DNA of 42,299 nt from an uncultured Flavobacterium sp. (GTDB lineage Bacteria > Bacteroidota > Bacteroidia > Flavobacteriales > Flavobacteriaceae): NCBI GenBank assembly GCA_947632215.1, contig CANROJ010000015.1:1-42299 (forward strand). Reading direction: 5' to 3'. The position numbers and the translations under genes are program-made. Under the pieces are notes generated by a model. The model did no database searches and was not told the DNA's origin. It saw nothing but the letters and a program-made list of their open reading frames with translations. Shown piece after piece: positions 35,414 to 42,299 of the stretch (the first letter of the stretch is position 1; every line of letters begins with the position of its first letter).

Positions 35414-35854
35414 ATGGCAGACATTCATGATTTCTTGACCCCAAGTCAGGAACAAGAAATAGTAGATGCAATTACTTTAGCAGAACAAAATACTTCGGGA
35501 GAAATTCGCATCCACTTAGAATCGCAAAGTGATGTTGAGTCTTTTAAAAGAGCAACACAAATCTTTGAGTACTTAGAAATGCAAAACACACAAAATAGAA
35601 ATGCAGTACTATTTTATATCTGCGCTGAGCCTAGATCCTTTGTTATTTTAGGAGACAAGGGAATAAACGACTTGGTCGAAGAAGAACATTTCTGGGAAAG
35701 CACCAAAGAGATAGTAATTAACCACTTTAAACAAGGTAACTACAAAGAAGGATTAATTGCAGGTGTAACCAAAGCAGGAAAAAAACTACAAACCTTATTT
35801 CCAAATAACACCACAAGTGTAAATGAAATAACCAACGAAATATCCAAAAGCTAA
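35414..35854 (+). CDS. TPM-domain protein, apparently soluble
   Basis: This 146-aa protein consists of one TPM domain (PF04536, TPM/TLP18.3 family): DIHDFLTPSQEQEIVDAI, NTSGEIRIHLE, NRNAVLFYICAEPRSFVILGDKGIND and a terminal HFKQGNYKEGLIAGVTKAG. No signal peptide or membrane segment is visible, so it should act in the cytoplasm, in contrast to its neighbour, which is exported. The two form a tandem pair (3-bp gap) after lemA and are typically found together in Bacteroidota. The biochemical role is unknown. Confidence 0.9.
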   Translation: MADIHDFLTPSQEQEIVDAITLAEQNTSGEIRIHLESQSDVESFKRATQIFEYLEMQNTQNRNAVLFYICAEPRSFVILGDKGINDLVEEEHFWESTKEIVINHFKQGNYKEGLIAGVTKAGKKLQTLFPNNTTSVNEITNEISKS

Positions 35855-35857
35855 AAT

Positions 35858-36700
35858 ATGTCCAAAAACCATTTGATTAAAACTTTGCAATGGTTAGGTC
35901 TTATGTCAGTACTACTATTTGGGCAAGCAGCATTTGCTCAATTTGAGATACCGCCTAAGCCTACCAAGCAAACTTCTTTATATGACTATGCTAAAGTTCT
36001 TACACCAAGTCAAGCAAAATCTATAGAAAATAAATTATTACAATATTCTGATTCTACTTCCACCCAAATAGTGCTTATTACTATTGAGTCATTAAAAGGA
36101 GAAAGTATAGACTTATTAGGTCCTGAATGGGGGCAAAAATGGGGATTAGGACAAAAAGGAAAAGATAATGGGGTAATAATCTTATTTTCTATGCAAGATC
36201 GCCGGATTGGAATTTATCCCGGTTACGGAGCAGAATCTCAAATCACAGCAGGTCAAGGCGGGGAATTAATTAGAAACAGAGTTATTCCTGACTTTAAAAA
36301 GAACGATTATTTTGCAGGTTTTAATCAAGCCATTGATGGAATAATGCAAATGTTAACAGGTTCTTACAAAGCTGAAAAACCCAACAAAGCACTTAAACAG
36401 GACTCAGATAGTACAGTAGGTTTGGTTTTTCTAGGTGCAATCGTCTTTATAATTGTGGCAGTTATTGTAAAAAACAGTGATAAAAACAACAAAGGTGGTG
36501 GACCTAAAGGTGGCAATAGAGATAGAGGCCTTGGTGATTTAGCAAGTATTATATTATTAAGTAGTTTAGGAAGTGGCCATAGATCAGGTGGTTCATGGGG
36601 TTCTGGAGGAGGCTCATGGGGCGGCGGTGATTCCGGTGGATTCGGTGGTGGATTCGGTGGAGGTGGATTCTCCGGCGGAGGTTCCAGCGGATCTTGGTAA
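35858..36700 (+). CDS. TPM-domain protein with Gly-rich C-terminus (YgcG-like)
   Basis: This 280-aa protein has a signal peptide (1-27, ending AAFAQ), a TPM domain (about 35-165, with LYDYAKVLTPSQAKSI, TSTQIVLITIESLKGES and DRRIGIYPGYGAESQITAGQGG), a transmembrane helix (about 186-205) and a low-complexity tail of Gly, Ser, Trp and Phe (about 246-280). This is the YgcG-type layout: periplasmic TPM domain and cytosolic Gly-rich tail. The tail DNA holds tandem GGTGGATTC-type units (36636-36670). The gene ends the M23-merR-lemA-TPM-TPM operon, and a strong bidirectional terminator follows. Confidence 0.92.
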   Translation: MSKNHLIKTLQWLGLMSVLLFGQAAFAQFEIPPKPTKQTSLYDYAKVLTPSQAKSIENKLLQYSDSTSTQIVLITIESLKGESIDLLGPEWGQKWGLGQKGKDNGVIILFSMQDRRIGIYPGYGAESQITAGQGGELIRNRVIPDFKKNDYFAGFNQAIDGIMQMLTGSYKAEKPNKALKQDSDSTVGLVFLGAIVFIIVAVIVKNSDKNNKGGGPKGGNRDRGLGDLASIILLSSLGSGHRSGGSWGSGGGSWGGGDSGGFGGGFGGGGFSGGGSSGSW

Positions 36701-36716
36701 ATTAACAATTTTACAT

Positions 36717-36755
36717 AAAACAATAAAAGGACCCCAAGGGTCCTTTTATTGTTTT
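36717..36755. terminator. Bidirectional terminator between the TPM gene and the TonB-dependent receptor
   Basis: Perfect 18-bp inverted repeat (36717-36734 with 36738-36755) around a 3-nt loop, with GGACCC/GGGTCC core and A/T flanks giving U tracts on both strands. Lies between convergent genes. Confidence 0.9.
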
Positions 36756-36761
36756 ATAAGT

Positions 36762-39494
36762 CTAACGAAATTCACTCCTTCTAAAAGTTTTACGCCCTTC
36801 CTTAGGTCCTTTATTTCCAAAAGCATTTAGATTATATACCAATGAAAACATTACATATTGTTTTAAAACTAAAGATTCTGAATCGACTATTTGCATAGGA
36901 TCTATCGTACGCAGCGCACTTGTGTTTTGATTTAAAAGATCGTAGACCTTTACTTTAGCCCTGAACTTATTTTTAAAGAAATCATATGCCAAACTCATGT
37001 TCCACATATAATAATCTTTTTGGAACCCACTAGCGATTTGAGAGTTATAATTATAAGATAAATCATTACCAAATACGAAATTCTTAGGCCAATAAGAGGT
37101 GGTTTGAAATCCTAAATTATGAATAAAACTGCTTGCTTTATCCACTCTAAAATTAGAATAAGTAGTTTCATTGTGTGTATAGTTATAGAAGGGTTTAATA
37201 ATTAAATCATCTCCTAATTGATAACTAACATAAACTCTTGGACTAAAGACATTACTATAAGCCTTATAAGATTGGCCATCGACAAATCCTTTCTTTAAAG
37301 AATTACTGAAGCGTACGCCAACACCGAAGCGAAGACTGTGCTCTTGCCATTTCGCTGTTTTAAACCAATCAGCATTTGCTTGTATTTGATAACTTCCTGA
37401 AATATTCTTATAAGTAGAAGTTGCTTTTCTATCTGAATCATACTCTACTGAACTAACAATATTATTACCATATAAAGAGTTATTCAAATTCACACTATAC
37501 CCTGATCTCTTTTGAAAATTATACGAGCGAAACCCTAGATTAAACGTATGAGTATTGGTTGGTTTTAAATCTGGATTACCAATAATAGTATTCAAAGGAT
37601 TTGATAAGTCTGTAATAGCTAAAAGCTGAGTGGCGCTTTGATAAGTAACCCCATAGTTATATCTGATATTCAACTGATCATTCTTATTAAAGAAGTAACG
37701 AAATGTTGAACCAATATCAGGGTTAACATACTTTTTATCAGCCTGATAATTCTCACTATTATACAAGCCGTTTGCTTTTATAGTAGTCATAACAAGACTT
37801 CCTTGGAGAAAAAAACTGTATTTAGTTCTATTCCAAGATAAATGAGCAAAAGGACTTAGCTTGTTTTGATTAGAAGAATACCGATTGCTTTGGGACGCGT
37901 TTACGATGGAATAATCCTGTGAAACATAATCGTAATCAAATACGTCTAAATCTGAAATTGATTTCTGATAATCCCACTTAACCCCCAAAACATACTTTAA
38001 AGAATCACTTATGGAACGGTTATAAGACAAGCTTGTAACATATGCGTCGCTTGTGGTGTGACTTCTTTGGAATTGCCTGCGGTTTTCATTAGAATTTTCA
38101 TTTTGAAAAAACTCAGTAAGGGAATTATTATATGTATCGCCTGAGTTAATAGAATTACTATTAGAAAACTCAATACTTAAGTATTGCCCATGACTATCGA
38201 AATTGCGAATATAGCGCATCGTATTGCTAAAACTATTACCATTACTATTACCATAAGTCTGGCTTTCACTTTGATTTAAAAGTGTACTATCTTCAGAGAA
38301 AGTCCGCTCATTGGCCTCGCGGTTAAAGGAAGAGTTTGAACTTGAAAATTGTGGATTCAAGAAGAAAGCATCTTTCTTAGAAATATAATCTACAGAAGCA
38401 TTTGCACTTTGCCCCTGGTTGGCTTGATTAGATGTTGAAAAACTATCACTAGTGAACTGACCATCAGGTAAAAACCTAGTAACCAAACGCTTATTCCAAT
38501 TTTCAGTATCAGAGTAATTATAGTTATAGCTACCGTTAGCACTTAGCTTCTCAGAAAAAGTATGATCTATGTTAGCTCCTAATAATTTACTTTGAGTGAT
38601 TCCTGAACTACCCTTGGAGGTAGACATATTATCAAAAACATCATCCATCGAGAAACCAGTGGCATTAATATTATTAGCCGAGCCTATTACACTAAATTTT
38701 GTATTCTGAGTAAAGCTATTTAAAAACAATGCACTTTCATAACGTGAATTACTTCCATATCCAGCAGAAACACGGCCAAAATACCCCTTATTTTTATCCT
38801 CATCAATTGTTATATTAATACTTGCTTGATCACTTTTGGCTTGAGACTTTGTAAAACGCTCCGTCTTAGTCTTTTTCTCTGTTACCTGAATTTTATTAAC
38901 AATATCGGCAGGTAAATTTTCCAAAGCAATTTTCCCATCAGAACTAAAGAAAGGCTTGCCATTGACTAAGATCTCACCTACTGGCTGACCATTAACAGTA
39001 ATATTATTCTCTTGATCGATTTGTACTCCAGGCAACTCCCTTAAGAGCAAATCCAAATTAGCATCAGGCCGAACCTTAAACGAAGCCGCATTAAATTCCA
39101 AGGTATCTTTTAAAATACGAATTGGAGCAACATTGGCAGTTATTATAAGCTCATCTAAATCCCAACTTTGCTCTTGTAAAACAATATCACCTAAGTCTAC
39201 AGATTCTTGTATACCTTTATCGAAGTTCTTTACAAATTCAGTAAATCCCAAAAGATTTGTACGCAAAATTAAAGGCGTATCACTGCGTTGAATATCAATA
39301 GAGAAACGTCCATTGAAATCACTTAGAGCATACTCCACTAAAGTAGAGTCTTTCTGCTTAGACAAATACACCGTTACGGCTTCTATGGGAACATCTAAAG
39401 AGTCTACCAATTTACCTTTTACAGATAAAACACCTTGTGCCTGTAAAGTAAAGCAAACCAACAAACTAAGAAGTAAAAATAAATATCTAGTCAT
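36762..39494 (-). CDS. Outer-membrane TonB-dependent receptor-like protein (PF14905 type)
   Basis: This 910-aa protein has a Sec signal peptide (1-19, ending LQAQ), a carboxypeptidase-regulatory-like domain (about 23-110, with VEAVTVYLSKQKDSTLVEYALSDFNGRFSI-type sequence), the DELIITA junction, a plug-like region (about 115-225, with LLRELPGVQIDQENNITVNGQPV) and a beta-barrel to the end. This is the layout of the outer-membrane beta-barrel family PF14905, related to TonB-dependent receptors but distinct from SusC; it has no SusD partner. The start codon directly follows the U tract of the der terminator with no room for a promoter. The substrate is unknown. Confidence 0.9.
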   Translation of the reverse strand: MTRYLFLLLSLLVCFTLQAQGVLSVKGKLVDSLDVPIEAVTVYLSKQKDSTLVEYALSDFNGRFSIDIQRSDTPLILRTNLLGFTEFVKNFDKGIQESVDLGDIVLQEQSWDLDELIITANVAPIRILKDTLEFNAASFKVRPDANLDLLLRELPGVQIDQENNITVNGQPVGEILVNGKPFFSSDGKIALENLPADIVNKIQVTEKKTKTERFTKSQAKSDQASINITIDEDKNKGYFGRVSAGYGSNSRYESALFLNSFTQNTKFSVIGSANNINATGFSMDDVFDNMSTSKGSSGITQSKLLGANIDHTFSEKLSANGSYNYNYSDTENWNKRLVTRFLPDGQFTSDSFSTSNQANQGQSANASVDYISKKDAFFLNPQFSSSNSSFNREANERTFSEDSTLLNQSESQTYGNSNGNSFSNTMRYIRNFDSHGQYLSIEFSNSNSINSGDTYNNSLTEFFQNENSNENRRQFQRSHTTSDAYVTSLSYNRSISDSLKYVLGVKWDYQKSISDLDVFDYDYVSQDYSIVNASQSNRYSSNQNKLSPFAHLSWNRTKYSFFLQGSLVMTTIKANGLYNSENYQADKKYVNPDIGSTFRYFFNKNDQLNIRYNYGVTYQSATQLLAITDLSNPLNTIIGNPDLKPTNTHTFNLGFRSYNFQKRSGYSVNLNNSLYGNNIVSSVEYDSDRKATSTYKNISGSYQIQANADWFKTAKWQEHSLRFGVGVRFSNSLKKGFVDGQSYKAYSNVFSPRVYVSYQLGDDLIIKPFYNYTHNETTYSNFRVDKASSFIHNLGFQTTSYWPKNFVFGNDLSYNYNSQIASGFQKDYYMWNMSLAYDFFKNKFRAKVKVYDLLNQNTSALRTIDPMQIVDSESLVLKQYVMFSLVYNLNAFGNKGPKEGRKTFRRSEFR

Positions 39495-39533
39495 AAAAAA
39501 AGGATCTTTGCATTATACAAAGACCCTTTTTTT
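39495..39533 (-). terminator. Intrinsic terminator after der
   Basis: The minus-strand hairpin has a 9-bp stem (39502-39510 with 39518-39526), one G-U pair, and A-U extension by the flanking A/T runs. The U tract (A at 39495-39501) runs straight into the ATG of the next gene at 39494. Confidence 0.75.
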
Positions 39534-39546
39534 TATTTTAAAAAAA

Positions 39547-40860
39547 TTACTTTTGACGGAAATAAATGTCAATAGGAACTCCTTGGAAATTATAAATTTC
39601 ACGCAATTTATTCTCAATATATCGCTTATAAGGGTCTTTAATATATTGTGGCAAGTTAGCAAAAAATACGAACTGTGGCGTAGGTGTTGGCAATTGCATA
39701 CAATATTTAATCTTAATGTATTTACCCTTAATTGCCGGAGGCGGCGTGTGCTCAACTATTGGCAACATCGCTTCATTAAATTTAGAAGTAGAAATTCTTT
39801 GTTTTCTGTTCTCAAAAACCTCCACAGCAGTCTCTAGTGCTTTTAATAAACGTTGTTTTGTTACAGTAGATGTAAATATAATTGGGACATCAGTAAATGG
39901 AGCTATCTGTTCACGAATACTAGCTTCAAACTGAACAGCTGTCATGGTATCTTTATCAATCAAATCCCACTTATTAACCAAAATAACAATTCCTTTACGA
40001 TTTTTCTCTGCTAACCAGAAAATATTTTGATCTTGTCCCTCGAATCCACGAGTAGCATCTATCATTAAAATACATACGTCGGCATGCTCAATTGCACGAA
40101 CAGAACGCATTACAGAATAGAACTCTAAATCTTCTTTTACTTTACTCTTACGGCGAATACCAGCAGTATCTACTAAATTAAAATCAAAACCAAATTGGTT
40201 AAATCTAGTATCAATTGCATCTCTTGTAGTACCTGCTACATCAGTTACGATATAGCGTTCTTCACCGATTAATGCATTGATAAAACTGGATTTACCAGCA
40301 TTAGGTCTTCCAACAACAGTAAATCTTGGTAATTGTTCTTCTTCTGAATCTATAGTAGGTTCTTCCACTGGTAGGGCAGCAACCACGGCATCAAGTAAAT
40401 CACCAGTACCACTACCACTCATACCAGCGATAGGAAAAATCTCTCCTAGACCTAGGTTGTAAAACTCAAAAGTATCTTCCATTCTCTTTGCAGAATCTAC
40501 TTTATTAACCGCTACAAAAATTGGTTTTGTTTCCTTTCTTAACAATCTAGCAACCTCTGCATCCATAGGTGTAATACCTTCCTCTACATCCACTACAAAT
40601 ATAATCACGTCTGCCTCATCGATAGCTAAATCTACCTGGCGTCTAATTTCACCTTCAAAAACATCGTCTGATCCTTTGATATATCCTCCTGTATCTATCA
40701 CAGAAAATTCACGACCATTCCAATCTGCTTTACCATAGTTTCTATCTCGTGTAACTCCACTAACAGAATCTACAATAGCATCACGTCTTTGAATTAATCT
40801 ATTGAAAAAAGTCGACTTACCTACATTAGGTCTTCCTACAATGGCTACTATACTACTCAT
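39547..40860 (-). CDS. der: Ribosome-associated GTPase Der (EngA)
   Basis: This 437-aa GTPase is required for 50S ribosomal subunit assembly. Two consecutive GTPase domains are visible: the first with [14 protein letters not shown] (about 7-20, G1), DTGG and NKVD (G4); the second with [14 protein letters not shown] (about 183-196), [19 protein letters not shown] and NKWD. A C-terminal KH-like domain follows (about 350-437, with [16 protein letters not shown] and [23 protein letters not shown]). Length and order match Der. It follows era by 68 bp on the same strand, with a TAACTTTG element between, so it may be transcribed separately or with era. Confidence 0.97.
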   Translation of the reverse strand: MSSIVAIVGRPNVGKSTFFNRLIQRRDAIVDSVSGVTRDRNYGKADWNGREFSVIDTGGYIKGSDDVFEGEIRRQVDLAIDEADVIIFVVDVEEGITPMDAEVARLLRKETKPIFVAVNKVDSAKRMEDTFEFYNLGLGEIFPIAGMSGSGTGDLLDAVVAALPVEEPTIDSEEEQLPRFTVVGRPNAGKSSFINALIGEERYIVTDVAGTTRDAIDTRFNQFGFDFNLVDTAGIRRKSKVKEDLEFYSVMRSVRAIEHADVCILMIDATRGFEGQDQNIFWLAEKNRKGIVILVNKWDLIDKDTMTAVQFEASIREQIAPFTDVPIIFTSTVTKQRLLKALETAVEVFENRKQRISTSKFNEAMLPIVEHTPPPAIKGKYIKIKYCMQLPTPTPQFVFFANLPQYIKDPYKRYIENKLREIYNFQGVPIDIYFRQK

Positions 40861-40882
40861 ATTTCTTTATATAAATCGCTGA

Positions 40883-40890
40883 CAAAGTTA
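40883..40890 (-). promoter_or_regulatory. Candidate -7 element of der
   Basis: TAACTTTG on the minus strand fits TAnnTTTG exactly, 22 nt before the der start codon; no well-spaced TTG. Confidence 0.4.
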
Positions 40891-40928
40891 CTATATACCA
40901 ACGAAGTTTTTGCATTTATTTTAATTAT

Positions 40929-41816
40929 CTACTTTTTTTGGTTATATCCAAAGCGTTTTAATTGGTATTCACTACTTCTCCAATCCTTATTAACTTTAAC
41001 AAATAACTCCAAATGAACCTTCTTTTGGAAAAACTTTTCCATTTCTTCCCTGGCAGCTGTACCTACTTTTTTTAGAGCAGATCCTTTATGACCAATCAAG
41101 ATACCTTTTTGACTATCTCTTTCAACCATAATAACAGCTCTTATGCGAATAATCATTTCATCTTCTAAAAACTCTTCTGTTTCTACCTCCACGGAGTATG
41201 GGATTTCCTTTTCATAATTAAGAAGAATTTTCTCTCTAATCATTTCGTTTACAAAGAATCGCTCTGACTTATCTGTTAAAGAATCTTTAGGATAATAAGG
41301 GGGACACTCTGGTAGGAGTTCTATAATTCGATTAAATAAAGCTTGGGTATTGAAATGCTCTAAAGCTGAAACAGGAAATATTTCTGCCTTAGGCACCTTA
41401 GATTGCCATAACTCTACTTGTTCTTCTAACTGTTGTTGATTAGATTTATCTATTTTATTAATTACTAATAGTACTGGAACTTTACTATTAGAAATACGGT
41501 TAAAAAACGCTTCATCTTTCAGCTCCTTTTCTCCGATTTCAACCATATATATAAGAATATCAGCATCTTCAAAAGCTGTCTTTACAAAGTCCATCATTGA
41601 CTCTTGTAACCCATAAGCCGGTTTTATAATACCTGGTGTATCAGAAAATACAATTTGAAAATCATCACTATTTACTATCCCCAAGATTCTATGTCTAGTG
41701 GTCTGAGCTTTAGAAGTAATAATAGATAACCTCTCTCCCACTAATGCATTCATCAGTGTAGACTTACCTACATTAGGATTACCTATAATATTAACAAAAC
41801 CTGCTTTATGTGTCAT
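40929..41816 (-). CDS. era: GTPase Era
   Basis: This 295-aa GTPase binds 16S rRNA and helps 30S maturation. The G domain is clear: GNPNVGKSTLMNALVG (about 12-27, G1), TTRHRILGI (G2), DTPGIIKPAYGLQ (G3) and NKID (G4). The C-terminal KH domain contains the GILIGHKGSALKKVGTAAREEME RNA-binding loop (the GxxG-like element GHKG) and ends HLELFVKVNKDWRSSEYQLKRFGY, as in other Era proteins. Length is normal. A TACCTTTG element lies 20 nt upstream. Confidence 0.97.
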   Translation of the reverse strand: MTHKAGFVNIIGNPNVGKSTLMNALVGERLSIITSKAQTTRHRILGIVNSDDFQIVFSDTPGIIKPAYGLQESMMDFVKTAFEDADILIYMVEIGEKELKDEAFFNRISNSKVPVLLVINKIDKSNQQQLEEQVELWQSKVPKAEIFPVSALEHFNTQALFNRIIELLPECPPYYPKDSLTDKSERFFVNEMIREKILLNYEKEIPYSVEVETEEFLEDEMIIRIRAVIMVERDSQKGILIGHKGSALKKVGTAAREEMEKFFQKKVHLELFVKVNKDWRSSEYQLKRFGYNQKK

Positions 41817-41836
41817 ATGTCTATTTTTTTCTGATA

Positions 41837-41844
41837 CAAAGGTA
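41837..41844 (-). promoter_or_regulatory. Candidate -7 element of era
   Basis: TACCTTTG on the minus strand fits TAnnTTTG exactly, 20 nt before the era start codon. No TTG at standard spacing. Confidence 0.4.
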
Positions 41845-42183
41845 AGGTATATCGTTGATATATAGTCCAGAAATCACAACAACTCTGAATAGAACGACCA
41901 ACAAAACAGCCCTTACTTTTAGAACATTATACATGTATTAAAAATTTCGAAGTCTTTGAACAAAAATCTATGCAAACATTTACTTTAACTATTAAACTCC
42001 TTGTAATAAATATAACGAAAAAACCTCAAGTATTAAAATATTTTCTTAGCCTTGCAATAAAACCAAATGAAATGTTAAATAAATTATCTGAAACAATAAA
42101 CATAATACACTCATTTAAAATAACTTAATCGCACAAAAAGAACATAATTAAAAATACTACCTTGCCAATTAAATGCCAATAGT
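41845..42183. other. Intergenic region between era and tRNA-fMet
   Basis: About 340 bp of AT-rich DNA between divergent units. I see no credible gene, hairpin terminator or repeat in it; the only clear signal is the tRNA promoter at its right end. Confidence 0.5.
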
Positions 42184-42214
42184 TTGCATAGAAAAAATAT
42201 TGGTCGTACTCTTG
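42184..42214 (+). promoter_or_regulatory. Promoter of the tRNA-fMet gene
   Basis: TTG at 42184-42186 (within TTTG), a 20-nt spacer and TACTCTTG at 42207-42214 (one mismatch to TAnnTTTG, followed by C). The predicted start is around 42220, just ahead of the tRNA 5' end at 42226. Confidence 0.6.
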
Positions 42215-42225
42215 CACTACAATAT

Positions 42226-42299
42226 CGCGGGATAGAGCAGTAGGCAGCTCGTCGGGCTCATAACCCGAAGGTCACAGGTTCGAGTCCTGTTCCCGCTAC
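42226..42299 (+). tRNA. Initiator tRNA-Met (CAT), cut by the window end
   Basis: The full cloverleaf is visible up to the first C of CCA (42299). The anticodon CAT is at 42259-42261, in the loop of TCGGG-CTCATAA-CCCGA. Initiator hallmarks are three consecutive G-C pairs in the anticodon stem (GGG/CCC), an A11-U24 pair in the D stem and an unpaired first position (C1 opposite U72). The T arm is ACAGG-TTCGAGT-CCTGT. The window ends two bases short of a complete CCA end. Confidence 0.93.

Noticed and set aside
36636..36670. Tandem GGTGGATTC units as a DNA repeat element
   Set aside because: They encode the Gly-Gly-Phe tail of the TPM protein in frame and are explained by protein low complexity.
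36364..36723. Pro-rich minus-strand frame opposite the TPM protein tail
   Set aside because: Its long Pro/Glu stretch is the reverse complement of the Gly-rich repeats of the real gene and it crosses the terminator.
39313..39837. Plus-strand 174-codon frame across the der/receptor junction
   Set aside because: Antisense to two well-supported genes and to the terminator between them; no homology recognised.

Overview
This is an AT-rich (roughly one-third G+C by eye) chromosomal segment of a Bacteroidota bacterium, almost certainly family Flavobacteriaceae. The reasons are three SusC/SusD pairs, PF14121-type and PF14905-type outer-membrane proteins, Flavobacteriia-style GSCFA, DUF4230 and TPM/LemA genes, no visible Shine-Dalgarno sequences, and promoter-like TAnnTTTG elements. 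I cannot name the genus; Myroides or Flavobacterium relatives would fit. All genes look intact. I see no phage, insertion sequence, CRISPR array or defence system.

Layout. 1-6.4 kb: minus-strand susC1-susD1, then a lipoprotein gene behind an intervening terminator. 6.4-10 kb (minus): a lone acyl-CoA dehydrogenase, then a PspC-like small membrane protein with a PF14121-type porin. 10-20 kb (minus): susC2-susD2 and susC3-susD3, each closed by a strong hairpin terminator. 20.6-24.4 kb: rnhB (+) converging on a minus operon of a PLP-dependent desulfhydrase/deaminase, a LysM glucosaminidase lipoprotein and hemL. 24.5-29 kb (+): urocanate hydratase with a DUF4136 lipoprotein, then an unusually long aromatic amino acid hydroxylase. 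29-33.3 kb (minus): alaS, a GSCFA protein and a DUF4230 protein. 33.5-36.7 kb (+): M23 peptidase, MerR regulator, LemA and two TPM-domain proteins. 36.7-41.8 kb (minus): era, der and a PF14905-type TonB-dependent receptor. The window ends inside an initiator tRNA-Met gene (+).

How the genes work together. The SusCD pairs import unknown ligands, probably oligosaccharides or peptides, across the outer membrane. No glycoside hydrolase, polysaccharide lyase, SusE/F, ECF sigma/anti-sigma or hybrid two-component regulator lies beside them. The middle of the window holds amino-acid catabolism (His via urocanase, Phe via the hydroxylase), tetrapyrrole synthesis (hemL) and envelope genes, mixed with housekeeping genes (rnhB, alaS, era, der, tRNA-fMet).

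The most interesting signal is at RNA level. All three susC genes share an identical 10-nt leader (TAACTAATCA), 5-6 nt downstream of a TAnnTTTG box, so at or very near the predicted 5' end of the mRNA. The identity continues into the first codons, including wobble positions (the TCA-AAG-T core). This looks like a shared post-transcriptional or initiation control module for SusC-type receptors, for example a common target for a small RNA or RNA-binding protein. Other points of note are a perfect 19-bp palindrome near the predicted urocanase start site, promoter elements inside terminator loops, terminators abutting downstream start codons, and a 45-residue insertion in the aromatic amino acid hydroxylase.
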